Shown: positions 24,139 through 35,548 of the stretch, piece by piece | Numbering within the stretch: the first letter of the stretch is position 1 | Layout: each line of letters opens with the position of its first letter | Assembly: GCA_009823505.1 (NCBI GenBank) | Contig: VZQC01009975.1 | Span: 756,475 to 820,474 of the forward strand | Direction of reading: 5' to 3' | DNA length: 64,000 nucleotides | DNA from: Rhizomys pruinosus | Lineage: Eukaryota; Chordata; Mammalia; Rodentia; Spalacidae | The notes under the pieces: generated by a model | Database searches by the model: none | Told to the model about the DNA's origin: nothing | What the model saw: only the letters and a program-made list of their open reading frames with translations | Translations under genes and position numbers: made by a program

Positions 24139-24480
24139 GTGTCCTAGTATGCTCACAATTGTTCTGACAAAACCAACTTGGAGAGGAAAGGGTTTATTTA
24201 GCTTACAACACAGACGATCTTCAAGGTTAACAAAGGCAGGAACTCAGGTCAGGAACCTGGAGAGCATGGACCATTGGAGGTACACTGCTTCCTGGATTGC
24301 TCCTCTGGCCTGTGCTCAGCCTGCTTTCTTCTACAACCCAGAACCACCTGCCCAGGGGTGGCACCACCCATGGTGGGCTGGGCCCTCCCACCTCTCTCAT
24401 CAAGAAAATACACCCAGTGGAGCAAATTCCTCAAGTGAGACTCCGTCTACCCAGGTATGTCAGGTTGAGAATGAATGCTA
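24139..24480 (-). mobile_element. ERVL-MaLR-like solo LTR
   Basis: Minus-strand LTR-like sequence ('caacttggagaggaaagggt', 'gggtggcaccacccatggtg', 'tgggctgggccctcccacct'). The same family in sense orientation is at 42,653-43,022. Frames of 112-139 codons crossing it are shadows. Confidence 0.6.
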
Positions 24481-24639
24481 CCTGTAGAGTACTCAGAGGG
24501 TCCTGCTCAGGTTTGTGGCAGAATTAGCCCAGGACCAATTGATTCCTTTTCTGTTTTCACGTCATAAATGGTCAACTAGTTTCCAAATAATTTTGAGGTT
24601 TCCTTCTATTAAGTGCTCAAGACCACTGATTGGAATGCA

Positions 24640-24931
24640 TATGAGAGAAAGTCTTTGTTTCTTTTATTATTTTTTTTTTTGTTTGAAAGCTGTTGTTTGT
24701 GGGAAATTATTTCCAATCATAACTCAAAACCTTAAGGAAAAAACACAGAAGGATTCTATTACATATTTTGTCTCTGTTTTTATTGGCATTATTCATTCTG
24801 CACAGTGTTGGGTTTTAGAAAGACCATTTCTTTCTTATAGACTGTGTACTTGATCTTGTACCTTCCTCTTTTTTCTTTCCCCCTTCACACATCCTGCTAG
24901 TCTTCTGCTGGTCCCTTCTGCTTTCCTACTT

Positions 24932-24980
<49 letters not shown>

Positions 24981-25250
24981 TCTTAAGTCCACAAAGGAGG
25001 AATATATGATTTTTGGCTTTTTGAAATCTGATTTATTTCCCTGAACATGATTTCCTCAAGTTCCATCCATTTTCCAGCAATTGAGATAATTTCGGTGCTT
25101 TTAGTGGCTGAATAAAACTACACTGCATGTGTATAGCACATTTTCTTTACCATTCATCTGCTGATGGACCCAGATGAATTCTGTGACATCACCAACATGG
25201 ATATGCTGTAGCAATGTGGATGCGCAAGTATTATCACATTTTTCAAAGTA
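24640..25250 (-). mobile_element. Old L1 3' end with GT microsatellite
   Basis: Minus strand: ORF2 C-terminal remnant at about 25,040-25,250 ('ccatccattttccagcaatt', 'agcacattttctttaccatt') and its 3' UTR to about 24,640. A (GT)n run lies at 24,936-24,978. Confidence 0.65.
24936..24978 (+). repeat. (GT)n microsatellite
   Basis: Pure GT dinucleotide run of about 42 bp. Confidence 0.97.
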
Positions 25251-25547
25251 GCAACAGGTTTGTTAAAGAGCATAGCCAAAATCAAAGAACTAGATAAATA
25301 TTTATACCCTATATCAAACAAGGTCTGGAGGGGTTACCATCTACCCAGCCCCTCCTTAGTAGAACTTAAGGATTCAGAGAAGATAATGTACAGTTTCAGA
25401 TCTCAACTTTGTGATATCAGTATCTAACAGAAGCACAAAGAGCAGAGGCTTGCTTGGTAAAGTTAAAGCTGAAAACAACAACAGGTATCTTGGGCAGGAT
25501 GGAATATTATCCACAATTGAGTATACCTAGCAAGAACAATGTATTAA

Positions 25548-27160
25548 AATAGCATCATTACTAATTAGGGAAATGTAAATGAAAACTAATTTTTTTTAAT
25601 TTTATTTATTTCCGTATGTGTATGAATGTATTGTCTGCATGCAAGTCTGTGCACCCGTGACGTGCAATGCCGCGGAGGTCAAAAGAGAGGGTCGGACTCC
25701 CCTGGAACTGGAGTTCTCCTGGAATTGGAGTTTCAGACGGCTCTTGGCCGCCATGTGGGTGCTGGGGATCGAACCCGGGTCCTCTGCAAGAGCAGTCGGC
25801 GCTCTTAACCGCTAGGCCATCTCTCCAGCCCAAATTAAAACTAATTTAAGATTTCATCTTACCCCTGTATGATTGACTAAGTTCAAGAAATCAAATAATA
25901 CCAAATGCTGGAGAGGATGTGTGGAAAGGGGAATTCTCATTTACTGCCAGTGGGATTGCAAGTTCATTCAACCCCTATGGAAAGCAGCGTGGAGAACTCT
26001 TAAAAAATAAAAGTAAATCTACTGTTCAATCTGGTTTTACCACTCCTTGGAATATATCCAAAGGATTCATCCTATTGCAAAGACACTTGCACATCCATTT
26101 TTTGGCTTCTCTTTTCACAATAGCTAAGAGATGAAAGCAACCTAAATGTCCCTCAACTGATGAGTGGATAATGAAAATGTGATACATTTACACAATGGAG
26201 TTCTACTCAGCAGTAAAGAAAGATTACATCATGAAATTTGCAGGTAAATGGACAGAACTAGAAGCTGTTGTGCTAAGTGAAGTAACACAGACTCAGAGAA
26301 ACAAATGATGTATGTTCTCCCTCTTTTGAGGATCTTAGCACCAAATCCTTCTATGTGAGTAAATACCCCGATGTAGCTGCAGGACCAGGAACCAGGAAGG
26401 GAAAGGAACCCGAGAGAAGACTAACAGCAGACAGCTATTACTAAGGGAGAAATGGATAAAACGAGGGGATTTAAATGGGAGGGGAAAGGAAGGGCTAGAG
26501 AAGGACATTTGAGCATGAAGGAAAAGAAGGAGCTCAAGTGAGGTGTGAACACATGACATTGGAATTATCAAGGGAGGAACAGGAAAATGGGGACATTTTA
26601 AATGGAGAAGATGTAAAGGGAAGACTAGACAGGAAGGAGGAGAAAGAGAGATAAATAATGCCTAGCTAGTGTAAAAACCTGAGGGAACTGTATTACTGTA
26701 GCAATCTAATCACAAATTGTACATACAATATCTGTACATGAGTTTATGTGCATAGCTGAAGATTATATAACAAGAAACAGTGCCAGACAGGAGAAAATTT
26801 CCTTTAAGTTTTTAGCCAGGGCAGTCTAAGTGGCTCCCCAAATTACATAGGCTATTGCCACAGCCCTTGATTGCCTGCCAGAACCTAGCTGATTTATGGT
26901 TGGGTGAGGAAGAACTGGTCTTCTTAAGGTGAGGGGCTCTGGACAGGTTGACAAGTGCTGAGTGGATGAACTTTCACTAAGGAACAGCAGGGGAGATTAA
27001 TTTGGCACAATAGGCCATAACACAGATGACAGAATGTATGAATTCCAGAGGGGGCAGGGGCTGTGGGAGAGGTCCAACAGAGAAGGTTGTATAAATGTGA
27101 TTAAGACTGATTGAGATGCTATGTATGAAATACAGGAGAAAGCAATAAAAATTATGAAAA
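25548..27160 (+). mobile_element. Old L1 (Lx-like), ORF2 C-terminus and 3'UTR
   Basis: ORF2 end ('ggaaatgtaaatgaaaacta', 'ccaaatgctggagaggatgt', 'gagttctactcagcagtaaa') with many stops, then a 3' UTR of about 850 bp ending 'caataaaaattatgaaaaag' at 27,160. A young SINE at 25,593-25,836 interrupts it. Confidence 0.8.
25593..25836 (-). mobile_element. Young B3/B2-like SINE with internal duplication
   Basis: Minus strand, CpG-rich, with the diagnostic duplication. TSD AAAACTAATTT at 25,582-25,592 and 25,837-25,847. Inserted in the L1 ORF2 remnant. Confidence 0.93.
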
Positions 27161-27170
27161 AGAACCTTTT

Positions 27171-27419
27171 CTTAATATTTTTATTATTTTTATTTTATGT
27201 GTATGAGTGTATTTCCTGCATGTAGGTAGGTGCACCCATGCCATGCAATGCTTGCAGAAGTCAGAAGTCAGAAGTCAGAAGTCAGAAGAAGGCATCAAAT
27301 TTCCCTGGAACTGGAGTTATGTGTGGTTGTTAGACACCATGTGGGTGTTGGGAATCTATTCCAGGTTTTCCGCAAGAATAGCCAGTGCTCTTAACTGCTG
27401 AGCCATCTCTCCAGTCCCT
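27171..27419 (-). mobile_element. B3-type SINE with a 7-bp micro-expansion
   Basis: Minus strand, no internal 18-bp duplication. At about 27,256-27,287 the word AGAAGTC is repeated 4-5 times where other copies have one. TSD AAAAGAACCTTTT at 27,158-27,170 and 27,420-27,432. Confidence 0.92.
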
Positions 27420-27432
27420 AAAAGAACCTTTT

Positions 27433-28325
27433 AAAATGGATGATTCTGTCTTGTAGGACCAAACAGTTGGAATCTGTTTATCACAGGGTGAAACTTTGCA
27501 AATTCTGGATGGAAACCTGGATTACTGCTTATAACACTTGGCCGGAATTTGCCTGGTTCCTGTGCTGCTCCTCCTCTTCCAGACCTTCAGCAGCATCACT
27601 CACTGACATAGATGTGGGGGAAACTTTGCCTCACAGGGATTTCCAGCATCCACGAGGCTGATAAGTGTTGTTTTTGTCAGTTTTTATCTTTTATTTCCAA
27701 TCAGCACTGACTCTAAAGAATGGCAAAGAATTCCGTATGTTTAATGATTAAGTTTAAACAAACTTTGTGATTCTTGAACAATATTAAGAAGTTATTTTAA
27801 CTCTTCAAGTTGCTCTATACAGTAACAAAATTAGTAGATATTAATTATTAATCTATTTCAAGAAAAGTATTCAAATGTCCAACTTCATGCATTGGGAAGA
27901 AACTTGAATCTCATGATGCCAGCCTGATGTCCCTGAGCCCAGACAAGACACAGAGCTCTGTGGACAGGAAAAGCTTAAAGTTCGTACAGGAACTTTGCAT
28001 GGATAGACAGGAAGGATAGGACCTGACTACTTCGGAAAGTGTAGATTTTACATTCCACGTGGTAGTAGCATCATCTAGGAAAATGACATAATTTAATTAC
28101 CATTTTAAAATTATTACAGTTATTAGTTGTTAAACTTATCCTCACAAACTTTTTACCTCTCTAGCATTAATGAGCTCATTTGCATAATGGTATGCCATTC
28201 CTCATGCAACTATAATAATTATACTGCTAATACTAATTAATTATAATTTCCTGGATTGGCAACAACTGAATGTTAACTAAGAGACACATTGTGAAGCAAA
28301 TTACTTGCTTCTGTGCAGAATTAAC
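27433..28325. other. No gene recognised
   Basis: No assignable repeat or exon; the frame of 73 codons at 27,440 has no domain. Confidence 0.4.
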
Positions 28326-28339
28326 ATTAAAAAAATATT

Positions 28340-28592
28340 GGGGGGGCTGGAGAGATGGCCTAGTGGTTAAGAGCGCCAACTGCTCTTGCAGAGGTTCCGG
28401 GTTCGATCCCCAGCACCCATATGGCGGTTGAGAACTGTCTGAAATTCCAATTCCAGGAGAACTCCAGTTCCAGGGGAAGTTGACACCCACTTCTGACCTC
28501 CGAGGCCTTGCACGACACAGATGCACAGACCTGCATGCAGACAGTACATTCATACACATAGAGAAAAATAAATTTAAAAAAATTTAAAAAAT
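28340..28592 (+). mobile_element. Young B3/B2-like SINE with internal duplication
   Basis: Plus strand: head 'ggctggagagatggcctagt', duplicated 'ccaattccaggagaactcca' segment, A-rich tail. TSD ATTAAAAAAATATT at 28,326-28,339 and 28,593-28,606. Confidence 0.94.
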
Positions 28593-28687
28593 ATTAAAAA
28601 AATATTTGGTACTAAATGTTGAACCCAAGGCCTCACATGTGCTAAGAAGATGCTGTGTAGAAGAATTTGTTTCAGAAGTCTTAGTGG

Positions 28688-28882
28688 ATAGATGCTGGAA
28701 AGATGGCTCAGAAATTCAAAGCACTGACTAGTCTTGGAGAAGACCCAGATTTGATTCTCAGCACCCACATGGTAGCTAACAACTGGGTGTAACTCCAGTT
28801 CCAGGGGAATCCAACACCCTCTTTGACCTCTGCAGGCATTGCACAGCACAGACACACTTACATGTGTGCAAGCATGTCCAGT
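28688..28882 (+). mobile_element. B3-type SINE, 3'-truncated
   Basis: Diverged B3 body ('ggaaagatggctcagaaatt', 'ccagttccaggggaatccaa') losing its tail near 28,882. Confidence 0.82.
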
Positions 28883-29124
28883 TTCCATGTCGTCCCATCC
28901 AGGTTTCCAGGAAATGGCTCTTGGGCCTGAGGAATTGACTTAGTGAGATAACCCATGTTCATTTACCAGCTCCATCCTCTGTAGATCTCCAACTCTGTGT
29001 CTTCTCCTGAAGAGAAAAGGATTCTCTGGTCATCAGCTTTTTGCACTGTTTCTACCCCAAGTGAACAGGACACAGAGGACTTAGTTCACACCTGAGCACT
29101 ACTTCTTAAAAGTTGGTTCATTTT
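28883..29124. other. No gene recognised
   Basis: Short stretch without assignable features. Confidence 0.4.
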
Positions 29125-29258
29125 AGCTAGGCAGGTAGTACACTCAGGAGGCAGAGGCAGGCAGATATTTGTGAGATCCAGGTCAGTGTGGTCTACATAG
29201 CAAATTCTAGGCTAACAGGCTACAGGGAGACTCTGTCTCAAACAAACAAACAAATAGA
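29125..29258 (+). mobile_element. B1 SINE with internal deletion
   Basis: B1 body missing the usual 'cctttaatcccag' segment, ending in (CAAA)n. Confidence 0.85.
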
Positions 29259-29279
29259 AATGTTGATTTCTTCCTACTT

Positions 29280-29511
29280 TTTTTAAAATTTAAAAAAAAA
29301 TTATTTTTTTTATGTGTATGAATGTACTGTCTGCATGTAGGTTGGTGCACCCATGTCGTGCAATGCCGCGGAGGTCAGAAGAGGGTGATGGATTCCCCTG
29401 AAACTGGAGTTAAAGACGGTTCTCAGCCACCATGTGGGTGCTGGGGATTGAACCCAGATCCTCTGCAAAAGCAGTAGGTGCTCTTAATTGCTAGGCCATC
29501 TCTCCAGCCCC
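29280..29511 (-). mobile_element. B3-type SINE
   Basis: Minus strand; lacks the internal duplication ('gaaactggagttaaagacgg'). Confidence 0.9.
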
Positions 29512-30229
29512 TCTTTCTACATTTTTTAAGTCTATCATCAAACCAAACTAACATTCACTGCATCTACATAGTTTTATGTAGGTACTTTGCGGGGGGTGTA
29601 GGGAGGGTTCTTGTAGTATTGATATATAGTTAACACTGTTATTGCAATCACCAATAACAAAAATATATGTCAAATTTACTATACAAAATTAATCATTACT
29701 AAACTGTCACTCTAGATATTTTTATCAATAAGTAACCATACAGTTGCAAGGACTTACAATCAAAGAAATTAGTGCAGACCTACTTGAATTTCTCCTAAGT
29801 CTACTCTTGATTATAAATGTGGATTCTTGTTTCAAAAGCATACAGGTATATTGTAACTCAAAAAAGACAGTGCACTGTATTGGCATAAGTCATGTTTAAG
29901 TAGGGAGTATAAGAAGTGCACCCAGTGTCATAATATTAAATTATTAAGATAATTCCATATACTTATGCATCAGTTCATATGACCTAGAAGACAAAAGTAT
30001 AGTTGTCCTAACTGCTTACTAGATCAATGTGCTTACAAAAAGAAAGACCACCTCTACTAGGCAAAAATCTAACCTAGGACTTAGAAATTGCCAAAAAGAC
30101 GAAAAAGATTTACATTGCAGAAAAGTTCTAATAAAAATAACTCCCGTAGAGCTTTACTAGTAGTAGTACTAATGTTATAACTAATATTTGTAATATATTA
30201 ATAGCATATATTGTTAATATTAGTACAAC

Positions 30230-30230
<1 letters not shown>
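29512..30230. other. No gene recognised
   Basis: AT-rich; nothing assignable. Confidence 0.4.

Positions 30231-30264
<34 letters not shown>
30231..30264 (+). repeat. (TAA)n microsatellite
   Basis: About 11 TAA units. Confidence 0.97.
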
Positions 30265-30266
<2 letters not shown>

Positions 30267-30274
30267 CATATCAG

Positions 30275-30480
30275 GGGCTAGAGAGATGGCTTGGTGTTCA
30301 AGAGCCTGTGTTGCTTTTGCATAGGATCTGAGTTTGGTTCCTAGCACTCACATCAGTTGGCTCTCACCTGTACCTCCAGCTGCAGAGGATCAAATGGGCT
30401 CTTCTGGTTTCTGCAGGCATCTGGACTCATGGGCACATACCCTCCCCCTGGACATAAATAATTAAAAATAAAATAAATCT
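30275..30480 (+). mobile_element. B3/B2-type SINE, diverged
   Basis: Head 'gggctagagagatggcttgg', tail 'ataaataattaaaaataaaa'; strongly diverged. Confidence 0.8.
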
Positions 30481-30735
30481 CTTCTAATATTCAAAGAACT
30501 CTCTTAACTGTAAACCCCCATAAAATGAAAAGATGAATTACACACATCCAAGATACAATGAAACTGAATACACATTCTCATTCCGAATAAGAGGAATGAA
30601 GGCATAATGAGGAAATACTGGACCAAAACAAGACTGAAAAGGAGCAGGTAAATTCCAGCCACCAGCTCCATGTCCAGTTTCTGGGAGTTTATTCCAAAGG
30701 ACTTGGATGGCTCAGCCCCTCCAGCTTTGTTTGTG

Positions 30736-30739
<4 letters not shown>

Positions 30740-30784
<45 letters not shown>
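30740..30784 (+). repeat. (CT)n microsatellite
   Basis: Pure CT run. Confidence 0.97.
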
Positions 30785-30786
<2 letters not shown>

Positions 30787-31288
30787 GCTGGTGCCATTCC
30801 TTGTATGCAGCTCTCCTCTGTAGATGTCTCACAGCTCTGGCATCTCCAACATCTTGGGGTCTCCACTGCCAACCAAGCTTCACCTTCACAGCTTCACATG
30901 ATGGCCCATTGGGGTATCTTGGCCTGTCAAGCCTTCCTTATTCAGGGACACCCTGCTGCATGCTGCCTGGTCTTCACAGCTCTCTGAAATTGGAAAAGAT
31001 GGAGGAAAAGGTGGAGGAAAAGATGACCCCTTCACTCTTACATCTTTCATGCTTTTAAAACCAAACCACAAGAACAACACTGCCAAGATCGGCTGTCAAC
31101 CTGTTGTGGACCCAGTTCTGCTTCATCCACTTTAGCAGATTTTGTCCATATCAGTTTTGTAGAAGCAGGAACCTCCTTAGGCTTTTTCCTTTCATTAGTT
31201 GGAGCCTTAGCTGGGTGTGGTCTTACCCTGAGAGGAACTCTTTTCTTGCTCCAGTGCAAATCTAGTGGCCTTTCCTTACTAGCTCTAA

Positions 31289-31447
31289 TCTCACTGGATG
31301 TGGTGGCACACACCTTTAATCTCAGCACTGGGGAGGCAGAGGCAAACAGATCTCTGAGAGTTCAAGGCTAGTCTGGTCTACATAGTGAGTTCTAGGCCAG
31401 CTGGGGCTACATGGAGATTCTGTTTCAAAGCAAACAAACAAACAATA
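31289..31447 (+). mobile_element. B1 SINE
   Basis: Near-complete B1 ('ggatgtggtggcacacacct' to 'gctggggctacatggagatt') with an (AAAC)n tail. Confidence 0.93.
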
Positions 31448-31755
31448 AATACTCTAATCTCTTTCTCAAAGAGAGCTCCTTTAGCACATGCCTTATCTCC
31501 AACATTATTCTTCCTAGTACTGCTTTCCAATCCAGAGTGTACATTATGCATTTCTTTCCCCCAGACTTGCTCTTTTTCACTGTAGATCTACACAATATTC
31601 GCCATTAATAGCCACGCCATCATTTCTGCATTAGGTCTGCTTATAGCACCCAGTAGCTTTTCTAGTCCAAATTGCCAAAGTCTTTTGCATTCCTACAAAC
31701 CCCCACATAATTAGGTTCTTCACAGAAACAGCCCACTCTCTGGTACCAAGTTCAG

Positions 31756-31903
31756 GAATTCTCAAAGCCCACCCCTAAAGGGATATGCTTCCTCCAGCAA
31801 GGCCACATCTCCTAAAATTCCCCCAAACAACATTATGAACTGAGGACAAAATGTTCAAACACTTGGAGCCTCTGGAGGACATCTTCATTCAAGCCACCAT
31901 ATG
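31756..31903 (-). mobile_element. ERVL-MaLR-like LTR fragment
   Basis: Minus-strand LTR end whose sense reading gives a TGGTGGCTTGAATGA-type start and 'tggaggaagcatatcc'. Same family as 51,702-52,046. 3' part missing. Confidence 0.6.
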
Positions 31904-32365
31904 GCCAACTCTTTTGAAAACTGACTGAGTAGTCCTTTGGTTTCTAGGCAAAAAATAATGGTAGAAGATAAAACAGTCGAATGTAAAGAGGCAACTGGTT
32001 GCTGTTAAGTCGTGGACAGTTAAAGAAGCCAGTAGAAGGCAATAGAAGAACATCAGTTTTGTCATGGATTTCTCAGAGGTGGTACTGAAGCTTGATCCTG
32101 GCATTAGTTAACTGGACTTCATCAATATTGGTGAAATATTTCCAAATCAAATATCTGGGAAAGAATGCATATCCAATTGTCTTTGTAAAAAAAGAACTCA
32201 TGTCCATAAAATGTAAAATAGTATGGCAAATCAATAATGAAAAAAGGCAAGTTAACAAAGGAATAAAAGATCTACAAGGAAATTTTACTAAATAATGATC
32301 ATATATCCTTTGCAAAGGATGTATCATGAATCATTTTGAAAAAGAGAGTAAATCTATGACAAGAT
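31904..32365. other. No gene recognised
   Basis: Nothing assignable. Confidence 0.4.
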
Positions 32366-32985
32366 AGTGACATAATAATGTAGTCTAATGTCATAAAGTC
32401 CTGCATTGACACAAAAAATGTAGGCTGATGGCATAAAGTCCTGTGTTGACATAATGATGTAGGTTTATCTCAAAAAGTCCTGCACAGACATACTAATATG
32501 GCTGTTGTTATAAAACTCTGCATGAAGATAATTTAGGCTGATGTCATAAAGCCTGCCTGACATAATAATGTAGGCTGATGTCATAAAGTCCTATACTGAC
32601 ATAATATTATAGACTGATGTCATAAAGTCCAATATTGACATAACAATGTAGGAGGATGTTGTAATGTCCTATGTTGACATAATAATGTAAGCTTATGTCA
32701 TAAAACAGTGCACTGACAAATTAATGTAGGCAGATGTCATAAAGTCATATATTGATAAAATAATGTAAGCTGTTGTCAAAATGTCCTGTATTGACATCAT
32801 AATATAGGCTTATGTCATAAAGTCCTGTATTGACATCATAATGTAGGCTGATATCATAAAGCCCTCCACTGACATAATAATGTAGGCTGGTGTCATAAAG
32901 TCCTGTATTACCAAAATAATGTAGGCTGATGTCAAGAAGTCCTCTATTGACATAATAATGTAGTCTGATGTCATAAAGTCTTATA
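32366..32985 (+). repeat. 39-bp minisatellite, about 16 diverged copies
   Basis: Tandem units of about 39 bp built on TGACATAATAATGTAGGCTG followed by ATGTCATAAAGTCCTGTAT. Copies diverge by substitutions and small indels. Each unit contains the complementary words TGACAT and ATGTCA about 14 bp apart. No consistent open frame (39 is a multiple of 3 but stops occur). Confidence 0.93.
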
Positions 32986-35548
32986 CTGAAAATACAAACC
33001 TAGACCAAGAACGCAAACAGAAAATAAGGTGAAAGGAAGAAACACACATCTCTCAATAATAACCTTAAATATTAATGATCTAAACTCCCAAATCAAAAGA
33101 CATAGATTGGGAGAATGGATTAGGAAACAGAATCCATCTATATGCTGTCTACAAGAAATCCATCTCACCCTCAAGGACAGGCACCAACTTAAAGTGAAAG
33201 GATGGAAAAAGATATTCCAAGAAAATAGTACCAAAAAGCAAGCAGGAGTTGCCATTCTAATATCAGACAAAATAGACCTCAAAGTAAAACTAGGCAGAAA
33301 AGACGAAGAGGGCCATTACATCCTTATAAAAGGAACAATTAATCATGAAGATTTCACAATCATAAATATATACACAACAAACTATAGTGCACCGAACTTT
33401 ATAAACAAAAACTTGCAAGACCTTAAGGCACAGATTAATCCCAGTATGCTAATAGTGGGGGAGTTCAATACCTACTGAGCTCTGGATAGATCAACTGGAC
33501 AAAGAATAAACAGGGAGACATCTGAACTGCATAATACATTATTCCAAATGGACCTCACAGACATCTACTGAATACCCCACCCAAATACCAGAAAATATAC
33601 TTTCTATTCAGCACCCCATGGAAAATTATCCAAAATTGACCACATACTGGGACACAGAAAAAACCTCAACAAATACAAAAAGATTGAAATAATTTCATGC
33701 TTTCTGTCAGACCACAGTGCAATAAAGTGCAATATCAACATCAGGATAAGCCCAACTATGTACAAGAACACATGGAGACTAAACAATACACTCCTGAATA
33801 ATGAATGGGTCAAGGAAGAAAGAAAGAAATAAAAGCATTCCTGGAACTAAATGAAAATGACAACACAACACAACAAAACCTATGGGATACTTTAAAAGTA
33901 GTCCTAAGAGGGAAGTTTATAGGCCTGGGTGCCTACATTAAAAAAAAAAAAAAAAAAAAGAGCACAAACAAACGATCTAACACTACAGCTAAAAACACTT
34001 GAGAAACAACAACAAACGAACCCCAAACCAAATAGACAGGAAAAAATAACAAAAAATAGAGCAGAAATCAATGAAATAGAAACAAAGAAAACAATACAAA
34101 GAATCAATGAATCCTTTGAAGGGATAAACAGGATAGACAGACCTCTAGCCCAGTTAACCAAAAGAAAAAAAAAAGGCAACTCCAAATCAATAGAATTTGT
34201 GATGAAAAGGAAAACATAACAATGGAAAACAAAAAGATCCAGACAATCATAAATGAATATTTCAAAAACCTATACTAAATTTGAAAACATAAGTAAAATG
34301 GATGAATTTCTGAAATCCTGGAATTCACCAAAGATTAATCAAGATGAGATCGACAGCTTAAACAGTCCCATAATATTTGAGGAAATTGAAAATGTAATAA
34401 AAAATCCTCCCGACCAAAAAAAAGCCCAGGCCCAGATGGTTTCATGGCAGAGTTGTATAAAACATTTAAACACGGCTTACAACCATTACTACTCAAACTG
34501 TTCAGAAGGATACAAACAGAGGGAGTTCTCCCAAATTCTTTCTATGATGCCAGTATTACTCTAATACCCAAACCAGGCAAAGATGCAAACAAAAAAGAAA
34601 ACTATATGCCTATCTCATTAATGAACATAGATGTAAAAATACTCAAGAAAATACTTGCAAACCAAATACAGACCCATATCAAAAAGATCATCCATCATGA
34701 CCAAGTTGGATTCATACCAGAGATGCAAGGATGGTTCAACATATGTAAATCAATAAATACCATAAAACACATAAATGGACTTAATGATAAAAACTACACA
34801 TTCATTTCAATTGATGCGGAAAAATCCTTCAATAAAATCCAGTATCTCTTCATGATTAAAGTTCTAGAGGGAATTGGACTTGAAGGATCATTCCTCAACA
34901 TAATCAAAACCATATACAAGAAACCCACAGCCAGCATCATCCTAAATGGAGAAAAGTGAGAAGGATTCTCCATAATGGTAGGAACCCGGCAAGGCTGCCC
35001 CTGTTATCATTCCTCTTCAATAGAGTGCTTGAAACACTGGCTAGGGCAATAGGGAAGAAAAGGAAATTAAAGGAATACTAACTGGAAAAGAGGAAGTCAA
35101 GAAATCCTTTTTTTGCAGATGATATGGTAGTTTACTTAAGGGATGCTAAAATCTCCACCAGAAAACTCCTAGAAACTATAAAAACTTTCAGTAAAGTAGT
35201 GGGATTACAAAATTATCATAGAAATATCAGTAGCCTTTCTTTACACCAATAACAAGCAACAGAAGAAGGACTATAAGGAGATTTCCCCACTCACAATAGC
35301 CTCAAAAACAATAAAATACTTAGTAACAAACCTCACCAAAGACATCAAAGAGCTCTACAACAAAAATTTTAGACCCCTGAAGAAGGAGATTGAAGAAGAC
35401 ATCAGAAGATGGAAAGACCTCCTCATGGATTGGAAGAATTAATACAGTAAGAATGTCCATTGTGCCCAAATTAATATACAGATTCAATGCAATCCCAATT
35501 ATAATCCCCAAGAGTTTCTTCACAGACTTGAAGAAAGAAATCCCTAAG

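Larger units (their letters stand above)
30660..31755 (-). mobile_element. Probable old retroelement internal sequence
   Basis: About 1.1 kb that resembles from memory a mid-repetitive rodent sequence ending '...cactctctggtaccaa'. It lies directly next to the minus-strand LTR-like piece at 31,756-31,903, so it could be ERVL-MaLR internal sequence or an unrelated host repeat. It is interrupted by a (CT)n run and a B1. Frames of 85-93 codons inside are not supported as genes. Confidence 0.35.

Noticed and set aside
28340..28592. A- and B-box-like sequence as a tRNA gene
   Set aside because: It is the tRNA-derived head of a B3 SINE, with TSDs and A-rich tail; no cloverleaf.
32366..32985. Regularly spaced repeats as a CRISPR array
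   Set aside because: Units are directly tandem without unique spacers, diverged, and in a rodent genome.
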